A DNA stretch of 64,000 nt, taken from Penelope pileata (taxonomy: Eukaryota; Chordata; Aves; Galliformes; Cracidae). Position 1 is the first letter of the stretch. Every line of letters begins with the position of its first letter. Below are positions 61,867 through 64,000 of this stretch, one piece after another. The DNA lies in the NCBI GenBank assembly GCA_013396635.1, contig WBMW01005029.1:1053314-1117313 (forward strand), read 5' to 3'. The notes beneath the pieces are model-generated. The model was not told the DNA's origin, did not search any database, and worked only from the letters and a program-made list of their open reading frames with translations. The position numbers and the translations under genes were made by a program.

Positions 61867-64000
61867 CTGTGAGATGAAGTGGTGCACTTGCGAGGCTTTT
61901 GCCCTCTCTGGTATGCCATTTTGTGAACACCAATGAGGGGGAAAGGATTATTTGTGTTCAGCTTGATCTCCCCATCAAACTATGCTGAAGTTTAAATGAA
62001 CTTCTTTTCCTGCTCCTTCATTTCATTGCTCCTTGAGCTCTCAAGGTCTTGTTCCTGAGCATGAAGTCTTTTTTTTCAGCATTCATTTTCAAGAGTCACC
62101 GCAATCCCATCCCCATCTCTGCTGTCACCACAGATTGGTTCCTTGTCCTTTCATACTTCCTTGGACTCACTTCTCCACTCAAGTATGTTCAATTTCTATC
62201 TCCATCTTCCAAAGACTTTGTGAATAAATTCTTTTGCCCAAGAGTTCACTCATTAGTAAGGCTTATTTTTCATCTTTCACCTCAAACTGTTATTCTGTCC
62301 CAATTCACACAATATCCTTTCAGGACAAAGAGCATTTCAAGTTGCATTTGATATCAGCAGCATACATTTATGCTACTGGAACAACATAAAGGCATAAAGG
62401 ATCCTGATATCATCATTCTTGTTTTGGAGGATGAGTGTAAAAAGACAGTAATCTCACAAATCAAAAAGATGAAACGCGCCCGTTCTTTGTCCTCCATTAG
62501 TTTATTGTGCATTCAGGCTATTATTCAAACTAAGATTTTTGTTTATACAATAAAGAAATCTTTCTGTCATATCAGTCCCTAGGAGACAAGAGGTACAATC
62601 TGTATTTGTTCTGCAACACTGTTTTCCCAGGGCTTGGACAGTACAGACAAAATCCAGTGCCAAGCACACACACAAACAGAGCTAGTCCAGCAGGAGGGAG
62701 GAAGACCTCCCCACTCCAAAAGCATTGGCAGGTCAGTTCTCCTGGAGAATATGCTACAGAAGTCACAACTCTGCGAGGACCTACTCAGCCTGGTCCAGAG
62801 AACTGAAGCCAACATCTTGCTCCAGTTTTAATTGGCTTCTCTGTTTAAATGAACATTTTCTGAAGTGGCTGATGTAACACTGAGTGGAGGGAGTTTCAAG
62901 GTGGCCCTCTCTGTGCCATGCAAAATGTTTGGTTTTGAACTGCAACTCTCCAGGCTACAGCCTGGCAGCTATGAACAATGCAAGTGTGCAATTTTAGTGA
63001 AATGCTTTTTTGGCCCTATGCAATGCTGAGACCTTCTTTTCCAGTGAGATCATCACATCAAAGCACCAAGCAGACTCAGTCTAGTCGCTGAATTTTGATG
63101 TTCTTCAGCTTCCATAAAAACCACAGCAAGATCAACCAAAGGCTCAGGAGAGGCAGGATGAATCTTGAAGTATATTGATTTTATTTTATGGACTATTAGA
63201 GCAGATACTTTCACATTAACATTTTCACCATGAAGAGTCACTCTAATTTAACTTGGTTGCTCTTCAGTAATTCAATGAGAGATCAGTTACTCAGCAGAAC
63301 AAGGCATGGAAGCAGTGAGTAAATAAAGCAGACAGGTTCTGCTACTGTCGTATTACTTCTGTTTTGTCATGCTGAATGTGTCACCAGGGAGCAAGGATTA
63401 CTTTAATTACCAACTGCTTTAATTTCAAATAGTTATTATGAAAAACTGTGAATCGTGTTAATTTACTTTGGCAGCATGACAATGGGATTGCTTTCAATCC
63501 ATGTTGGTGGCTTGGGGAGGCTGGCAGGGACAGAGAAGAGAGTGGAAGGAAGGCACTTTCACGCATTTCAGTTTCAGAGGAGCTGATGTCATTCAAGAGA
63601 AACATGGCTTTCAAATCACTGCTAAGCTGGAAATGAGTTGAGTCTGCTGACGTAGCCTATCAGAATCTCTATATTGATAAAAAGCAATCCAGAAATATTC
63701 ATTAACTTCCATTTCAGTAGTTTGGAACTGAAGCAGCTGGTGGAAAAGGTTTGTTCCTTTGACTTCTGCCTTTCCATATGCTATTTTGACCTTTTAAAAC
63801 TCTCTCTGGGTTAACTTGGAAAGTGTGTCCAGCCCCTAACCAGACACCTGGAAATAACACGTTGAGGTATAGCTAGAAATGCATAGTGATAACAGTCTTT
63901 TTGAGACTTCTGAGCTTGATACCCCCTCAGAGACAAGATACTGAGCCTAGGTGTGACACAGGACACCATGCACCATGCCATGACGCACATCTCTCTTCCC
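61867..64000. other. Unique DNA, no gene recognised; pyrimidine-rich part
   Basis: The + strand from about 61990 to 62330 is C/T-rich, which again could be an old LINE on the minus strand, but no block can be aligned. Frames of 60-100 codons at 62033-62351 and 62572-62831 overlap each other on both strands and lack motifs. The sequence ends without a recognisable gene. Confidence 0.5.

Noticed and set aside
1..64000. Prokaryotic or phage-like system (operon, CRISPR, toxin-antitoxin)
   Set aside because: No compact gene arrays, ribosome-binding sites or spaced repeats; CR1 and MIR-like repeats show a vertebrate nuclear genome.

Overview
This window reads as vertebrate nuclear DNA, and as a bird. 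It is AT-rich and has no long open frames, no operons and no ribosome-binding sites. It carries CR1 LINE copies ending in the avian 3' octamer (ATTCTATGA-like). The subfamily mix, including one copy with the GTTGGAAGGGACC 3' region, fits a galliform best, but I cannot prove the order from sequence alone. I could not identify any conserved protein-coding exon, tRNA, rRNA, snRNA or CRISPR array. The window looks like a gene desert or the interior of a very large intron.

The supportable content is transposable-element history. Layout: 1-11069 unique sequence; 11070-11620 a + strand CR1 3' fragment; 13050-13064 a 15-N assembly gap next to poly-T; 15902-16318 a minus-strand frame that weakly resembles a decayed retroviral envelope transmembrane subunit; about 19448, 26431, 27690 and 61760, old MIR-like SINE pieces; 26606-26832 a minus-strand CR1 tail; 30885-30962 an old CR1 scrap; 45158-45856 a second + strand CR1 3' fragment; 49612-49962 a minus-strand CR1 tail of a different subfamily; 50550-51600 about 1 kb of a much older CR1/L3-like LINE, minus strand; 58277-59168 an internally deleted hAT-Charlie DNA transposon with terminal inverted repeats and a perfect 8-bp target duplication. 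The rest is unique AT-rich DNA with simple repeats, short local duplications and a few clean hairpins.

The best-supported and most interesting object is the hAT-Charlie copy. Both ends, the flanking 8-bp duplication and the C-terminal part of its transposase can all be read, and the breaks (three stops and one frameshift) can be placed. The second is the ancient CR1/L3-like block. Weaker leads are a 23-nt microexon-like segment at 45962-45984, a stable 57788-57823 hairpin, and two GC-richer patches (24430-24740 and 56430-56700) with longer frames of unknown meaning. I found no convincing new biological system, and no genes that act together.
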